35,873 nt of DNA, taken from an uncultured Granulosicoccaceae bacterium (lineage in GTDB: Bacteria; Pseudomonadota; Gammaproteobacteria; Granulosicoccales; Granulosicoccaceae). This document shows positions 1 through 8,366 of the stretch, piece by piece (the first letter of the stretch is position 1; every line of letters begins with the position of its first letter). The position numbers were made by a program, and so were the translations under genes. Below the pieces are notes generated by a model. That model did not search any database and was not told where the DNA came from. It worked only from the letters and a program-made list of their open reading frames with translations. Location: contig CALGLE010000033.1 in the NCBI GenBank assembly GCA_937930305.1, positions 1-35,873 on the forward strand, written 5' to 3'.

Positions 1-195
1 GCTGCAGGTAAGGGTGTGGCCAGTTATCCAAAAATATCGGGACAGGAGATTTCGTATACCACAGCAAAACTGGAAACTTATCGAGATGGAATCAAGATTG
101 GGCCTAATTCATCGTTGATGATTATGATGGCAAAGCCCTTAACAGATGAAGAAATCGCAAATTTGGCGGCGTATTTAAAGGTAGCAACAAATTGA
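1..195 (+). CDS. Cytochrome c, class I (C-terminal fragment, 5' end outside window)
   Basis: The frame is open from the first base and ends at TGA 193-195, giving 64 residues. The visible part has the end of a small cytochrome c domain: an YPKISGQ segment, then a KLETYRDG stretch, a Met-rich MIMMAKPL segment that would hold the axial methionine, and the closing helix TDEEIANLAAYL. This matches the c4/c553-type fold, in which the CxxCH heme site lies earlier, here off the window. The protein would be a periplasmic electron carrier. Only 36 bases separate it from the PQQ-type dehydrogenase at 232, so the two are probably co-transcribed and the cytochrome is a plausible electron acceptor for that enzyme (inference). 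The family assignment is good; the exact subclass cannot be told without the N-terminus. Confidence 0.75.
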   Translation, partial: AAGKGVASYPKISGQEISYTTAKLETYRDGIKIGPNSSLMIMMAKPLTDEEIANLAAYLKVATN

Positions 196-231
196 TTTAA
201 CACGTTGATAACACTTTAAGAGGATGAAGAG

Positions 232-1551
232 ATGTCTAAATATAGAAAGGCCACGGCCTTAGCGTCCGCGCTCGTTTTGATCGGGGTAGTCTCTAACGCA
301 CACGCCGATGGTCATGGGAAGGGAATGAATGTTCCTTTCATTAAAACAACAGAATTTGTGACCGGACTTGAAAATCCCTGGGACATGGCATTCTTACCTG
401 ACGGCACGATGTTCTTTACGGAAAAGTGTAAAGGTCTATCAGTACGAACAAGTTCTGGTGATATCAACCCACTCTATGGTGCTAAAGACACCAGCGGTTA
501 CCCTGACTCAGGGGATGATCTGTTCTGCGACGGTCAAGCGGGTGTTTTAGGCGTGGTAGCTGACGCCAACTTTGCGGAGAATCGTGCGCTGTATCTTTAT
601 TCTTCCTCCACGAAATATTATGGCGACGGCTGTAAAACTAACTTCGAAAAATGTGATGGCAACATTGTCATGCGCTTTACGGTCAGTGACGACCTAATGA
701 GCGTTTCTGATCGAACCGATATTGTCACTGACATCCAATACAAGCCATTCGAATCGGATCAGCCCTTTGGCGGGCCTGGCGCGCACAATGGCGGCCGGTT
801 ACGTATCGGCCCTGAAGGGTATCTTTGGGTCACAGGCGGTGATCGTCACCGGGGCATTTGCCCTCAAGATGGCCAATTGCTGTGCGGCAAAATCCTTCGA
901 ATCGATGGGGACGGTAACGCACATCCTGATAACAACCCACCAGAAGGTTTTGACAAACGAATCTACACCTATGGGCACAGAAACGTACAAGGTATAGATT
1001 TCCGTCCCAGCGATGGCAGAGCGTTTACGGCAGAGCACGGACCGTGGCATAGCGACGAGATTACCGCCTTAGTTAATGGGGGTAATGCCGGTTGGGATCC
1101 AGCCCAAAATGTGGGTGGACGTGGCGAATGCCCGGATGAGTACTGTGGTTATGAGCCCAATCAAATGGATGCAATGGACCCTGCCATTCGAGCTGCGTAT
1201 ACCCCGATGAGTGATACTCGTTTTGAAGATCTAATGCCGCCTTCCTGGAATAACCACGGGTTTTCTCAAGGCACAAGCTCTGCGGCATTCCTAACGGGCA
1301 GCAATTGGGGCATCTATGAAGGACGTTTAAGCGTGGGCATCATGGGGATTGGTTTTGGAAACACCCCACCTGGGTCGCGTATTGACGTTTACGATCTTGC
1401 AGATGACGGACTATCGATTAAGGGCGCAATCATCATGCCTACAGCGATCACTACAAGATATCGCGGTTTGGTTATGGGGCCGGACAATGCGTTGTACGCA
1501 ACGGTTGATGACGGCATCATTTACCAAATCACTGCAACGCCTCAATATTAA
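232..1551 (+). CDS. PQQ-dependent sugar dehydrogenase (glucose/sorbosone dehydrogenase family), periplasmic
   Basis: A 439-residue six-bladed beta-propeller oxidoreductase predicted to oxidise sugars or other alcohols with PQQ and pass electrons to a cytochrome. Residues 1-25 form a signal peptide ending ANAHA-like (NAHA/DG). The family signature runs through TGLENPWDMAFLPDG (about 45-60), GAHNGGRLRIGPEG with the likely catalytic His185, YGHRNVQGIDF and EHGPWHSDEI. Several cysteine pairs (FCDGQ, GCKTNFEKC, GICPQDGQLLC, ECPDEYC) suggest disulfide bonds, which fits the periplasm and is more than the second homologue at 12292 carries. The start is set by AGGA at 221-224, seven bases before ATG. 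The upstream neighbour is a cytochrome c; the downstream end is a bidirectional terminator. The substrate cannot be inferred. Confidence 0.88.
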   Translation: MSKYRKATALASALVLIGVVSNAHADGHGKGMNVPFIKTTEFVTGLENPWDMAFLPDGTMFFTEKCKGLSVRTSSGDINPLYGAKDTSGYPDSGDDLFCDGQAGVLGVVADANFAENRALYLYSSSTKYYGDGCKTNFEKCDGNIVMRFTVSDDLMSVSDRTDIVTDIQYKPFESDQPFGGPGAHNGGRLRIGPEGYLWVTGGDRHRGICPQDGQLLCGKILRIDGDGNAHPDNNPPEGFDKRIYTYGHRNVQGIDFRPSDGRAFTAEHGPWHSDEITALVNGGNAGWDPAQNVGGRGECPDEYCGYEPNQMDAMDPAIRAAYTPMSDTRFEDLMPPSWNNHGFSQGTSSAAFLTGSNWGIYEGRLSVGIMGIGFGNTPPGSRIDVYDLADDGLSIKGAIIMPTAITTRYRGLVMGPDNALYATVDDGIIYQITATPQY

Positions 1552-1593
1552 TGTGTTTCTAATTGACGCAGTGATTGATCCGTAAGAAGTAGA

Positions 1594-1629
1594 AAAAAAC
1601 TCGCGCTATGAAAGTAGCGCGAGTTTTTT
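1594..1629. terminator. Perfect bidirectional intrinsic terminator
   Basis: A 15-base stem (1594-1608, AAAAAACTCGCGCTA) pairs perfectly with 1615-1629 around a TGAAAG loop. Because the stem begins with A's and ends with T's, each strand reads as GC-rich hairpin plus U-tract. It lies between the convergent genes ending at 1551 (plus) and 1639 (minus), so it can serve both. Confidence 0.92.
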
Positions 1630-1638
1630 GCCGCAAAT

Positions 1639-2010
1639 TTAATCCACACACAAAATATTTATAAGATGCTGCGTGGCGGAATTATCTTTAACAGTGGCTT
1701 TCGGCTTCGCATTCATGTTGGTTGCCATTGCCGGTTTGGTCCAGTCCTTGTCTGTGAAAAACGTACTTTGCAACACGGTTTCTGAATTCTCGGAACAGTC
1801 TAGTTTCAAACGACTTTGGTAGCTTGAAGCTGCCATCACCGATGTCTTATATCGAACTCGGGTCCATACGCTAATTTCGCGGTCGCTTTTTTCTATTCGT
1901 GCGCTGTCGTAATAAAACACATCACCATTCGATTGAGTTGAATATTCAACCCACTCCGCGTGTGCATGACACGAAAAGATTAGTAGACACATCGGCAGTA
2001 GCTGTTTCAT
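1639..2010 (-). CDS. Small periplasmic protein, surface-adhesin E (Adhesin_E)-like
   Basis: A 123-residue secreted protein. Residues 1-18 are a signal peptide (LLIFSCHAHA/E). The mature part follows the pattern of the Adhesin_E family (PF16747): WVEYSTQSNGDVFYYD near its start, a VWTRVRYK strand, a YQSRLKLDC segment with the first conserved cysteine and a final ILC cysteine that could form a disulfide. Proteins of this family are common in Gram-negative bacteria, and most have no proven function beyond the Haemophilus protein E example; I would not infer adhesion here. GGAG lies nine bases before the ATG. It is the last gene of a minus-strand group and meets the PQQ dehydrogenase across the terminator. 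Confidence 0.6.
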   Translation of the reverse strand: MKQLLPMCLLIFSCHAHAEWVEYSTQSNGDVFYYDSARIEKSDREISVWTRVRYKTSVMAASSYQSRLKLDCSENSETVLQSTFFTDKDWTKPAMATNMNAKPKATVKDNSATQHLINILCVD

Positions 2011-2066
2011 GAGTTAAAGCTCCGATAAAATTTGACTCGCTTGTTTCATGATAACGAATTGACCGT

Positions 2067-3056
2067 TTACAGAGTCGAGAAGAAATCCCATATTTCATCC
2101 GCCATCTCTATATCTCTGTTTTGCTCACCCACGACTAATTTATAAATATTGCTGTAGTGCTCAGCCAAACTCGGCTCTGTATGGCCACCACCGACCACTT
2201 CATAGTGTTTAATTTTAGTGTCATTCAAACCACCGGAGTAAGACGTCACTCGGACCACACTGTTGTCCTCTAGGTAAAGGTCTGGCAATTCTAGAGTTTC
2301 TGTTGATGTATTTGCCTGATTACGATTCACCCAGTAGGCAACGGTATCAAGAGTTGAAAATAGCTCGCCTCGCATGGGTACTATGTGGCCACCTTCGTAA
2401 GGCAGTATTGGATCATCTGTACCATTCATAAAAAGCGCAGACACAGGCGTTGATGAATCTGGACACTCTGTATTGACCGGGCGTGATGCCACAACAATGG
2501 CTATTCCATCAAGCTGATTCGGTATTTCATCAGCCAATCGCATGGTCATCAGCCCACCGTTGGATATGCCTACCGAGAATACTCTAGGGTCAGTGTTCTC
2601 GGTCATGTTTGAAACCGAATCAATCAAAGTTCTTAGAAAAAATACATCATCGGTTTCTAAGTCAAATACGACATCGGTTCGACAATCGTTCCAGCCCTGG
2701 TGGCCCTCAGAACTTGTCTCTCCATTGGGAATAATAAGAACCAGGTTTTCGCGTTCAGCGATAGTCAACCAACGTTTGAATGGCGCCACCAATCCGTTCA
2801 AACCGAGCAGTTGATCACTGCTCCCACGGTTTCCGTGCAGCAATAACACCAGCGGTGCTGTTTTCGGCTCGCCCGGCAGATAGAGATGGTAGCTTCTTTT
2901 AGTACCCTCGATATCGATAGTTAGATCGGTGAACAACTCCGTGGTTGCGTCCAGATCAGGGGTAGGTTGTTCATCGGGTCGGTTGGTATCGTTGTGTTTC
3001 CCAGCGCATCCAAGCACTAACACTGTGGCTATCAGACAAAATAAAATCCTTTGCAT
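2067..3056 (-). CDS. Secreted lipoprotein esterase, PHB-depolymerase/LpqC-type alpha/beta hydrolase
   Basis: A 329-residue alpha/beta hydrolase of the poly(3-hydroxybutyrate) depolymerase / feruloyl esterase group (COG3509-like). The start at 3056 is chosen over an ATG 18 bases upstream because GGGAG sits five bases before it and it gives a clean lipoprotein signal ending VLVLG/C17. The hydrolase shows an HGNRGSSDQ oxyanion loop, the nucleophile elbow GISNGG, an NGTDDPILPYEGG segment carrying the probable acid, and GGGHTEP with the catalytic His. It therefore is probably a membrane-anchored, periplasm- or surface-facing esterase acting on a polyester or aryl ester; the substrate is not predictable. 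There is no substrate-binding or linker domain of the kind seen in true extracellular PHB depolymerases. Confidence 0.8.
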   Translation of the reverse strand: MQRILFCLIATVLVLGCAGKHNDTNRPDEQPTPDLDATTELFTDLTIDIEGTKRSYHLYLPGEPKTAPLVLLLHGNRGSSDQLLGLNGLVAPFKRWLTIAERENLVLIIPNGETSSEGHQGWNDCRTDVVFDLETDDVFFLRTLIDSVSNMTENTDPRVFSVGISNGGLMTMRLADEIPNQLDGIAIVVASRPVNTECPDSSTPVSALFMNGTDDPILPYEGGHIVPMRGELFSTLDTVAYWVNRNQANTSTETLELPDLYLEDNSVVRVTSYSGGLNDTKIKHYEVVGGGHTEPSLAEHYSNIYKLVVGEQNRDIEMADEIWDFFSTL

Positions 3057-3153
3057 GACGACTCCCTTTACCAAATATTAAGGCTATAGGAAGTTTGCCA
3101 TCTCAAATAAATAGGTGTGTACCGTCGTGTAACGAATTTAGTTCACACAAGCC

Positions 3154-3765
3154 TCATTGCTCAGCAAATGCTAGCTTTAAGCCCAAGAATGCGAAGGTCC
3201 CCGCGAAGCACTTTTGCATCCATCGCATTACAGCAGGTGATTCGATGACATAGGCTCTAGCTTTTGCCGCAAATGCACCATAAACAACGAATACCAGGAA
3301 CGTCATCAGCATGAATATAAAAGCGAGGTATGCCAAGTAACCAATTGAACCCGCTTTTTCCAGCGGAACGAATTGCGGCAAGAATGCTACGAAAAATAAT
3401 GAAAGTTTAGGATTGAGTACGTTCAATAACGTACCTTCCAAGGCGGTACGAAAATAGGACTTTTTGACTTTATTCTCACTCACATGCATCAAATCGTCAT
3501 TACGAAAGATACTCCATGCCATATACATCAAGTAAGCAACCCCTAAATATTTAACGAATAGGAACGCTATTGCACTGGTATGGAAAATTGCAGCAAGACC
3601 TAAGATACTGGCCGTCGCTGCAGGCACTATTCCAAATGTGCATCCAATCGCTGCTGCCACACTGGATTTGAACCCTCGACCTAAGCCTATCGCGATCGTG
3701 TAGATAACTCCGGTTCCTGGCAGCAAAACGACAACTAAGGATGTTAAAAAGAACTCAACTGACAT
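3154..3765 (-). CDS. LysE/RhtB-family amino-acid or metabolite exporter
   Basis: A 203-residue inner-membrane protein of the usual LysE/RhtB length. About six hydrophobic helices are visible. The N-terminal helix has the family's LLPGTGVIYTIAIGLGRGFKSS motif (PGP-like turn followed by a glycine-rich segment), and the mid-region LLNVLNPKLSLFFVAFLPQF is the second hallmark. Members export amino acids, homoserine lactone precursors or related small molecules by proton antiport; the substrate cannot be told. AAGGA stands nine bases before the ATG. The gene follows the DUF2306-like gene on the same strand after 58 bases, so the two may share a transcript. Confidence 0.88.
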   Translation of the reverse strand: MSVEFFLTSLVVVLLPGTGVIYTIAIGLGRGFKSSVAAAIGCTFGIVPAATASILGLAAIFHTSAIAFLFVKYLGVAYLMYMAWSIFRNDDLMHVSENKVKKSYFRTALEGTLLNVLNPKLSLFFVAFLPQFVPLEKAGSIGYLAYLAFIFMLMTFLVFVVYGAFAAKARAYVIESPAVMRWMQKCFAGTFAFLGLKLAFAEQ

Positions 3766-3823
3766 GTCGTACTTTCCTTAAATTTCACAGAACTTGCTTT
3801 TTCTAAATGTTCACCGCAGGCCA

Positions 3824-4465
3824 TTACGTGGCTTTTGCATTTTTCCTGTACAAGACTCGAAACAGCCAATAAAACATGGTTACAAGCACGATCAATCCTG
3901 GAATAAGCAGAGCTAATTCTTGGCTTATAACGGGAAATTTTTCTTGCACTTGAAAAGCAAAAGAAATTACCGCGAAGAATAAGCCAAAGCACATTCTCCA
4001 TAAATGACGGGCCAATCTTTGCACGCCGAATAAACCACCCCGAATGATCATTCGAACATCACCGATAACTACTAAGATTGAAATGATTACCACACCATAT
4101 AAAGATGGTGCCTCTGGGTCTGTTTTCTGTAATTCCATAAAGAGCGCACTAACACCCACTAACACGGCATAAAGCAGTGCAGCGTAATCCAATGCATTTA
4201 TTCCACTTTTTTTCTGAGTTACGGCACCCCAAGCTGTAGCGACCAAATAAAATGTAATTAGGCCTACAAACAAGGAATCCAGACTTGTGTTTAAGTAAGC
4301 GATATAAACAGCGCTTACACACATTACGAACATCGAGACAGCAAATGCCTTTCCCAGAAGCCTGTGATTGGCTGAGCCTTTAGCAACAGTTAACGCACCG
4401 ATACCAGACAATAAAGCGATCAAGCCCGCAGGCGCATGGATGAACATCATTTGTGAGACTGTCAT
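3824..4465 (-). CDS. DUF2306-like multi-pass membrane protein
   Basis: A 213-residue integral membrane protein with roughly six to seven hydrophobic segments and little soluble sequence. The motif HRLLGKAF after the second helix, with histidines in the first helices (FIHAPAG), resembles DUF2306 (PF10067), a family without an established function. AAGG is placed seven bases before the ATG. It heads the minus-strand group and is divergent from the TetR gene at 4682, sharing a 216-base intergenic region, so it could be a second target of that regulator (inference only). Confidence 0.55.
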   Translation of the reverse strand: MTVSQMMFIHAPAGLIALLSGIGALTVAKGSANHRLLGKAFAVSMFVMCVSAVYIAYLNTSLDSLFVGLITFYLVATAWGAVTQKKSGINALDYAALLYAVLVGVSALFMELQKTDPEAPSLYGVVIISILVVIGDVRMIIRGGLFGVQRLARHLWRMCFGLFFAVISFAFQVQEKFPVISQELALLIPGLIVLVTMFYWLFRVLYRKNAKAT

Positions 4466-4646
4466 ACATGATCCTTTTACCAGAGTCTCAAGCCTTACGT
4501 TGCGTTTGCAGCTCTCCTAATTGAACAAATCGACACGGGCTCCCCGGACCCTGGGCCGACATCAGTGGAAAACGAATCGCAAATCCAGTGATGCTTCAGG
4601 CAGCCATAGAAATGAGATCGCGCCAACCGACAAAAAAAAAAATGCC

Positions 4647-4674
4647 TTGACTGATCGATCAGTTAGTGTATTTT
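4647..4674 (+). promoter_or_regulatory. tetR promoter overlapped by a palindromic operator
   Basis: ACTGATCGATCAGT (4650-4663) is a perfect 14-base palindrome. It overlaps a -35-like TTGACT (4647-4652) and runs into the spacer before a -10-like TATTTT (4669-4674; spacer 16). This is the usual arrangement for an autorepressed TetR gene. The predicted transcription start falls at about 4681-4682, on the ATG itself. The operator also lies in the divergent region upstream of 4465, so control of the minus-strand gene is possible. Confidence 0.65.
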
Positions 4675-4681
4675 TGAGGGC

Positions 4682-5326
4682 ATGAGCAAAGCTGAACCCG
4701 CACTGGAAGACACCGCAACAACGGCTGTCGATAACATTTTGCTGGCAGCCGAAATCCTGTTTGCAGAACGGGGGTTTGACGGCACCGGCATGAAAGCAAT
4801 CGCCCAGGAAGCGCAGGTATCGCAAGCTTTACTGCACTATCACTTCGGCACCAAGGAACAACTCTACGTTGAGGTCATTAGCCGGCGCTCAAAAAAAATC
4901 AACGACGAACGCCACGCACTCCTAGATTGCGTCGATACCGAATCATCAACCGCTGTGCGAGAAATACTCGAAGCCCTATTCCGTCCACCACTAGGCCCAG
5001 CCGGAGGAGCTGAACCCTATGCAAAAATCTTTTCTGGCTTGGTGGTTGGGCGCGAGCGTGATCAACAACTTGTGCGTAGCTGTTACGACCCCACCGCACA
5101 ACGCTTCATTGCAAAACTACAGCAGGCCATTCCTGGCACGGATCAGGCCACAGCGGCCATGAGTTATACGCTTGCATTGGGATCATTGATTACGGTTATT
5201 AACCGTAACGGGCGCGTGGAAAGATTAATGGGCAAACAAGATAAGGCTGCATTAGATACGGAAGAGATCCTAAGAAAATTAGTTGACTTTACCGAAGGCG
5301 GAATTACAGCGCTTACAAAAGCTTGA
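4682..5326 (+). CDS. TetR-family transcriptional regulator
   Basis: A 214-residue repressor-type protein. The N-terminal helix-turn-helix is clear: ILLAAEILFAERGFDGTGMKAIA, then QEAQVSQALLHYHFGTKEQLYVEV (about residues 18-65), the canonical TetR_N pattern ending in YHFGTKEQL. The C-terminal ligand domain is not assignable. The start has GAGGG only one to two bases before the ATG, too close for a normal ribosome site; with the -10 at 4669-4674 the mRNA may be leaderless. The gene is followed after 56 bases by the TRAP binding-protein gene on the same strand, so it most likely controls that transport and catabolic operon, with the transported compound or a metabolite as inducer (inference). Confidence 0.92.
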   Translation: MSKAEPALEDTATTAVDNILLAAEILFAERGFDGTGMKAIAQEAQVSQALLHYHFGTKEQLYVEVISRRSKKINDERHALLDCVDTESSTAVREILEALFRPPLGPAGGAEPYAKIFSGLVVGRERDQQLVRSCYDPTAQRFIAKLQQAIPGTDQATAAMSYTLALGSLITVINRNGRVERLMGKQDKAALDTEEILRKLVDFTEGGITALTKA

Positions 5327-5353
5327 TTCCAAACAGTGGATACGACTTATAAA
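5323..5353 (+). promoter_or_regulatory. Possible second promoter before the TRAP operon
   Basis: TTGATT (5323-5328) and TATAAA (5348-5353) lie in the 56-base gap between tetR and dctP. The spacer is 19 bases (18 if TTATAA is used), longer than ideal, so this is a weak candidate; read-through from the tetR promoter is the alternative. Confidence 0.25.
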
Positions 5354-5382
5354 AACGTAGGAAATTAGAGAGAGGAAAAACC

Positions 5383-6495
5383 ATGAACCATTTAAAACAC
5401 AGCGTTTCCCGCTTATTGATTAACAGCTCCTTTGTTAAGAGCACAGTGCTAAAAAGCACCGTGTTGGTCACGGCTGCAATGCTACCCCTCGCAGCTTCTG
5501 GTGAAACCATAAACGCCACCATAGCCGCCGGCCATCCACCTGTATTTAGATGGGTGAAGATGTTAGATGAAGTCTTCATACCAGAAGTCACCAAAGCACT
5601 TGAGGGCAGCGAACACACCGTCAACTTTACCGGGCAATACGGTGGCTCTATAGCCGGCGTGGGTGAGGAGCTGGAAGCGGTAGAGGCAGGTCTTTCAGAA
5701 CTTGGAATCTGCCAATCCCTTTTCGATCCTGCGAAACTCGCTATCCAGAACGTTACCTACTACACACCGTTCGTATCGGACGATGTCAGAAGCGTCAGTA
5801 ACCTAATGCATCGTTTACAGCTAGAAGACGAGCGCATGCAAAAAAGCTGGAATGACAACGGTGTTACCTACCTTGGTGCTCCTGTCGTCATCGACGACTA
5901 CCTTTTGATGTCAAACTTTCCAGTTGATTCACTGGCTGATTTGGATGGGAAGAAAATCGGTGCACCTGGCCCCGCATTAAACTGGCTAGCGGGTACCGGC
6001 GCTGTGGGTGTGTCGGGAAACCTGACAACCTATTACAACGAACTGAAAACCGGTGTGTTTGATGGCGTTATTGTTTTTGCATCAGCAGCCCTTCCCGGTA
6101 AGCTTTACGAAGTGGCACCCAATATTACGAAAGCAGGATTAGGCGCACAATTCGCCGGCGCTGTCTGTGCCAATACTGACTGGTGGGAAGGGTTGCCTTC
6201 CACCGTGCAGGAAGCTATCACCGCAGCGCTTGAAAAAACCGGCGACTGGTATGTAGATAACCTCGAAGCGGCCGTTGCCGGTGCATTCGACGCCATGGCC
6301 GCCAACGGTGCAACCATAAAAGATGCGCCACAAGACATGCGCGCCACGTGGGCAAAGGGCATGGACAACGCCGCTAAAAACTGGGCGAGTGATCTGGACG
6401 CCAAAAACATTCCCGGCACAGACATTCTTAAACTCTACATGGAAGAGATGCGCGCCCAAGGTGCAACACCACTGCGTGATTGGGATAAAGAATAG
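5383..6495 (+). CDS. dctP: TRAP transporter substrate-binding protein (DctP family)
   Basis: A 370-residue periplasmic binding protein that captures the substrate for the TRAP permease encoded next. A long N-terminus leads into a signal peptide ending near LPLAASGE (about residue 40). The DctP fold is seen in AAGHPPVFRWVKMLDEVFIPEV, GELEAVEAGLSELG-like helices, and TYYNELKTGVFDGVIVF. In most DctP proteins a conserved arginine after GxK binds the substrate carboxylate; here the equivalent segment reads GKKIGAPGPALNW with no arginine, which marks a distinct subfamily and possibly a different ligand class. GAGAGG stands about seven bases before the ATG. It is the first gene of a dctPQM-cyclase-BKACE-osmC run. 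Confidence 0.9.
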   Translation: MNHLKHSVSRLLINSSFVKSTVLKSTVLVTAAMLPLAASGETINATIAAGHPPVFRWVKMLDEVFIPEVTKALEGSEHTVNFTGQYGGSIAGVGEELEAVEAGLSELGICQSLFDPAKLAIQNVTYYTPFVSDDVRSVSNLMHRLQLEDERMQKSWNDNGVTYLGAPVVIDDYLLMSNFPVDSLADLDGKKIGAPGPALNWLAGTGAVGVSGNLTTYYNELKTGVFDGVIVFASAALPGKLYEVAPNITKAGLGAQFAGAVCANTDWWEGLPSTVQEAITAALEKTGDWYVDNLEAAVAGAFDAMAANGATIKDAPQDMRATWAKGMDNAAKNWASDLDAKNIPGTDILKLYMEEMRAQGATPLRDWDKE

Positions 6496-6518
6496 CCTGC
6501 ACCTTCTTAGGAGAGTTG

Positions 6519-7046
6519 ATGCCACCGAACTCAACAACCGATCCACTCTACCTGCGTTTGCTGGACTGGCTAACGCAGGTAGCTAATATCTGTGGATCGG
6601 TGCTGATCCTGGGTTTAATGCTACTGATCGGCGCTGATGTGTTCAGTCGCAACGTGTTTAACGCACCCATTTCCGGTGTTCCTGAAATGGTGACGTTGTC
6701 CATCGTTGCCATTGTGTTTCTGCAAGCTCCCCAAGCACTAAAGGCCGGTCGGATAACGCGTTCGGATGCACTGATTAACTTCTTATCATCCCGCGCACCA
6801 AGAACTGAAAAAGTGCTTGAGTCAATTTATGATCTATTAGGCTTCGGGGTTGTGGCGGCCATTATGTACGCCACCTACCCCATCCTAATCAAGTCGTGGC
6901 AGCGTGACGATTTCATCGGTGCCGTGGGTGACTTCACCGCGCCAACCTGGCCCGTTAAAGCCATGATACTGCTCGGTTGCGCATTGCTGGCTTGTCAGTT
7001 TATCGCTCGAATACTTCGGCGCTTAACAGTCCGTGAGTCTGCTTGA
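6519..7046 (+). CDS. dctQ: TRAP transporter small permease (DctQ)
   Basis: A 175-residue protein with four hydrophobic helices, the standard size and topology for the small TRAP membrane subunit that couples binding protein to DctM. Diagnostic segments are LILGLMLLIGADVFSRNVFNAPISGVPEM near the first two helices and a final helix ILLGCALLACQFIARILRR. An upstream in-frame TTG exists at 6516, but AGGAG at 6509-6513 is spaced five bases from ATG 6519 and only two from the TTG, so ATG 6519 is taken as the start. Its stop codon overlaps the dctM start by one base (TGATG at 7044-7048), indicating translational coupling. Confidence 0.9.
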   Translation: MPPNSTTDPLYLRLLDWLTQVANICGSVLILGLMLLIGADVFSRNVFNAPISGVPEMVTLSIVAIVFLQAPQALKAGRITRSDALINFLSSRAPRTEKVLESIYDLLGFGVVAAIMYATYPILIKSWQRDDFIGAVGDFTAPTWPVKAMILLGCALLACQFIARILRRLTVRESA

Positions 7047-8356
7047 TGTCTGCGTTTGATATCGGTCTGTTGGCACTGATCGGCATGCTCGTACTGGTTA
7101 TAAGCGGCATGTTCGTCCCGATTGCACTGATGCTGGTTTCGTTTCTTGGTGTTTGGGCCATCAAAGGCTCCCCCGAACTAGCCGCAAAAATGTTGGGACT
7201 GGCCGCTAACGATGCTATTGCCAGCTACTTCTTCGGTGTTGTCCCGCTGTTTGTTCTGATGGGCTTTATCGTGTCCGAATCCGGGCTGGGCAGAGATGCG
7301 TTTGATGTTGCCAACGCCATGTTCCGTCGCATCAAAGGGGGCTTGGGTGTCGGCACTGTCGCAGCTAATGCCATCTTTGCAGCGATCACTGGAATCTCGA
7401 TTGCCTCTGCTGCGGTATTTACCAAAATAGCGGTACCCGAGATGCGCCGGCATGGTTACACCGGGCGCTTTGCCGTAGGAGTTGTTGCAGGCAGCAGTGT
7501 GCTTGGTATGTTAATACCGCCCAGCTTGTTGTTGATTTTGTTCGGCTTACTGGCAGAACAATCCATTGGTGATCTTTTCATTGCCGGTATTGGCCCTGGC
7601 ATCATACTCGCGCTGTTCTTTGCCATCGGTACAGTGGCTATGGCAACGTTCGCCCCCGGATTTGTCGGGAAATCACTCAGTGCGGATGCTGTGGATTACT
7701 CACGTAAAGAACTGCTCTCTAAAGGGCTTCCCATTGTGGCACTCATCACGTTGGTATTAGGCGGTATCTACCTAGGTTTTTTTACGCCGGTGGAAGCAGG
7801 CGCCATCGGTGCGATTGCTGCGTTGTGCATCGGCATGGCAAAGCGGCGACTCAGTGTGAAAGCTTTAGGCCGTGTACTGGTTGATACCGGACTGGTCACA
7901 GCATCTGTGTGCTTTTTAATCATTGCCGCGCAAATGTACTCACGCATGTTGGCGTTCTCCGGATTACCCCACGCCTTTGGAGACCTTGCCGCCAATGCCG
8001 ACCTGACTTTACACGGGCTGATCTTAATGTATGTGTGTGTGGTGATTTTACTGGGCATGATTCTCGACAGCTCATCGATCATGCTGATACTGGTCCCACT
8101 GATGTTACCGATCATCGGACCCATGGGCGTTGACTTGGTTTGGTTCGGCATTGTGACGGTCATCGCTGTTGAAATTGGCCTACTCACACCACCGTTTGGC
8201 ATATCCGTTTACGTGATTAAATCCACACTCGATAACAACGACATCAGCTTGTCAGACATCTTCATAGGCGCTGCTCCCTTTGCCCTCATGATGCTGCTGT
8301 GTCTGGCGTTAATTATCTTTTTCCCGATCATAGCCACCGGGTTACTGGCGCGATGA
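7046..8356 (+). CDS. dctM: TRAP transporter large permease (DctM)
   Basis: A 436-residue integral membrane protein with about twelve hydrophobic segments, normal for DctM. Family landmarks include FVPIALMLVSFLGVWAI, the glycine-rich GTVAANAIFAAITGISIASAA loop, GSSVLGMLIPPSLLLILFG and the C-terminal LTPPFGISVYVIKS. It carries the sodium-driven transport pathway of the TRAP system in the inner membrane. The ATG overlaps the dctQ stop, and an in-frame TTG three bases earlier is not needed. The next gene follows after ten bases, tying the transporter to the cyclase-family hydrolase. Confidence 0.93.
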   Translation: MSAFDIGLLALIGMLVLVISGMFVPIALMLVSFLGVWAIKGSPELAAKMLGLAANDAIASYFFGVVPLFVLMGFIVSESGLGRDAFDVANAMFRRIKGGLGVGTVAANAIFAAITGISIASAAVFTKIAVPEMRRHGYTGRFAVGVVAGSSVLGMLIPPSLLLILFGLLAEQSIGDLFIAGIGPGIILALFFAIGTVAMATFAPGFVGKSLSADAVDYSRKELLSKGLPIVALITLVLGGIYLGFFTPVEAGAIGAIAALCIGMAKRRLSVKALGRVLVDTGLVTASVCFLIIAAQMYSRMLAFSGLPHAFGDLAANADLTLHGLILMYVCVVILLGMILDSSSIMLILVPLMLPIIGPMGVDLVWFGIVTVIAVEIGLLTPPFGISVYVIKSTLDNNDISLSDIFIGAAPFALMMLLCLALIIFFPIIATGLLAR

Positions 8357-8366
8357 GAAGACACTC

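Noticed and set aside
2067..4465. Esterase-LysE-DUF2306 genes as part of the catabolic system controlled by the TetR protein
   Set aside because: Gaps between them are normal for separate units and no shared motif was found beyond the single divergent operator.
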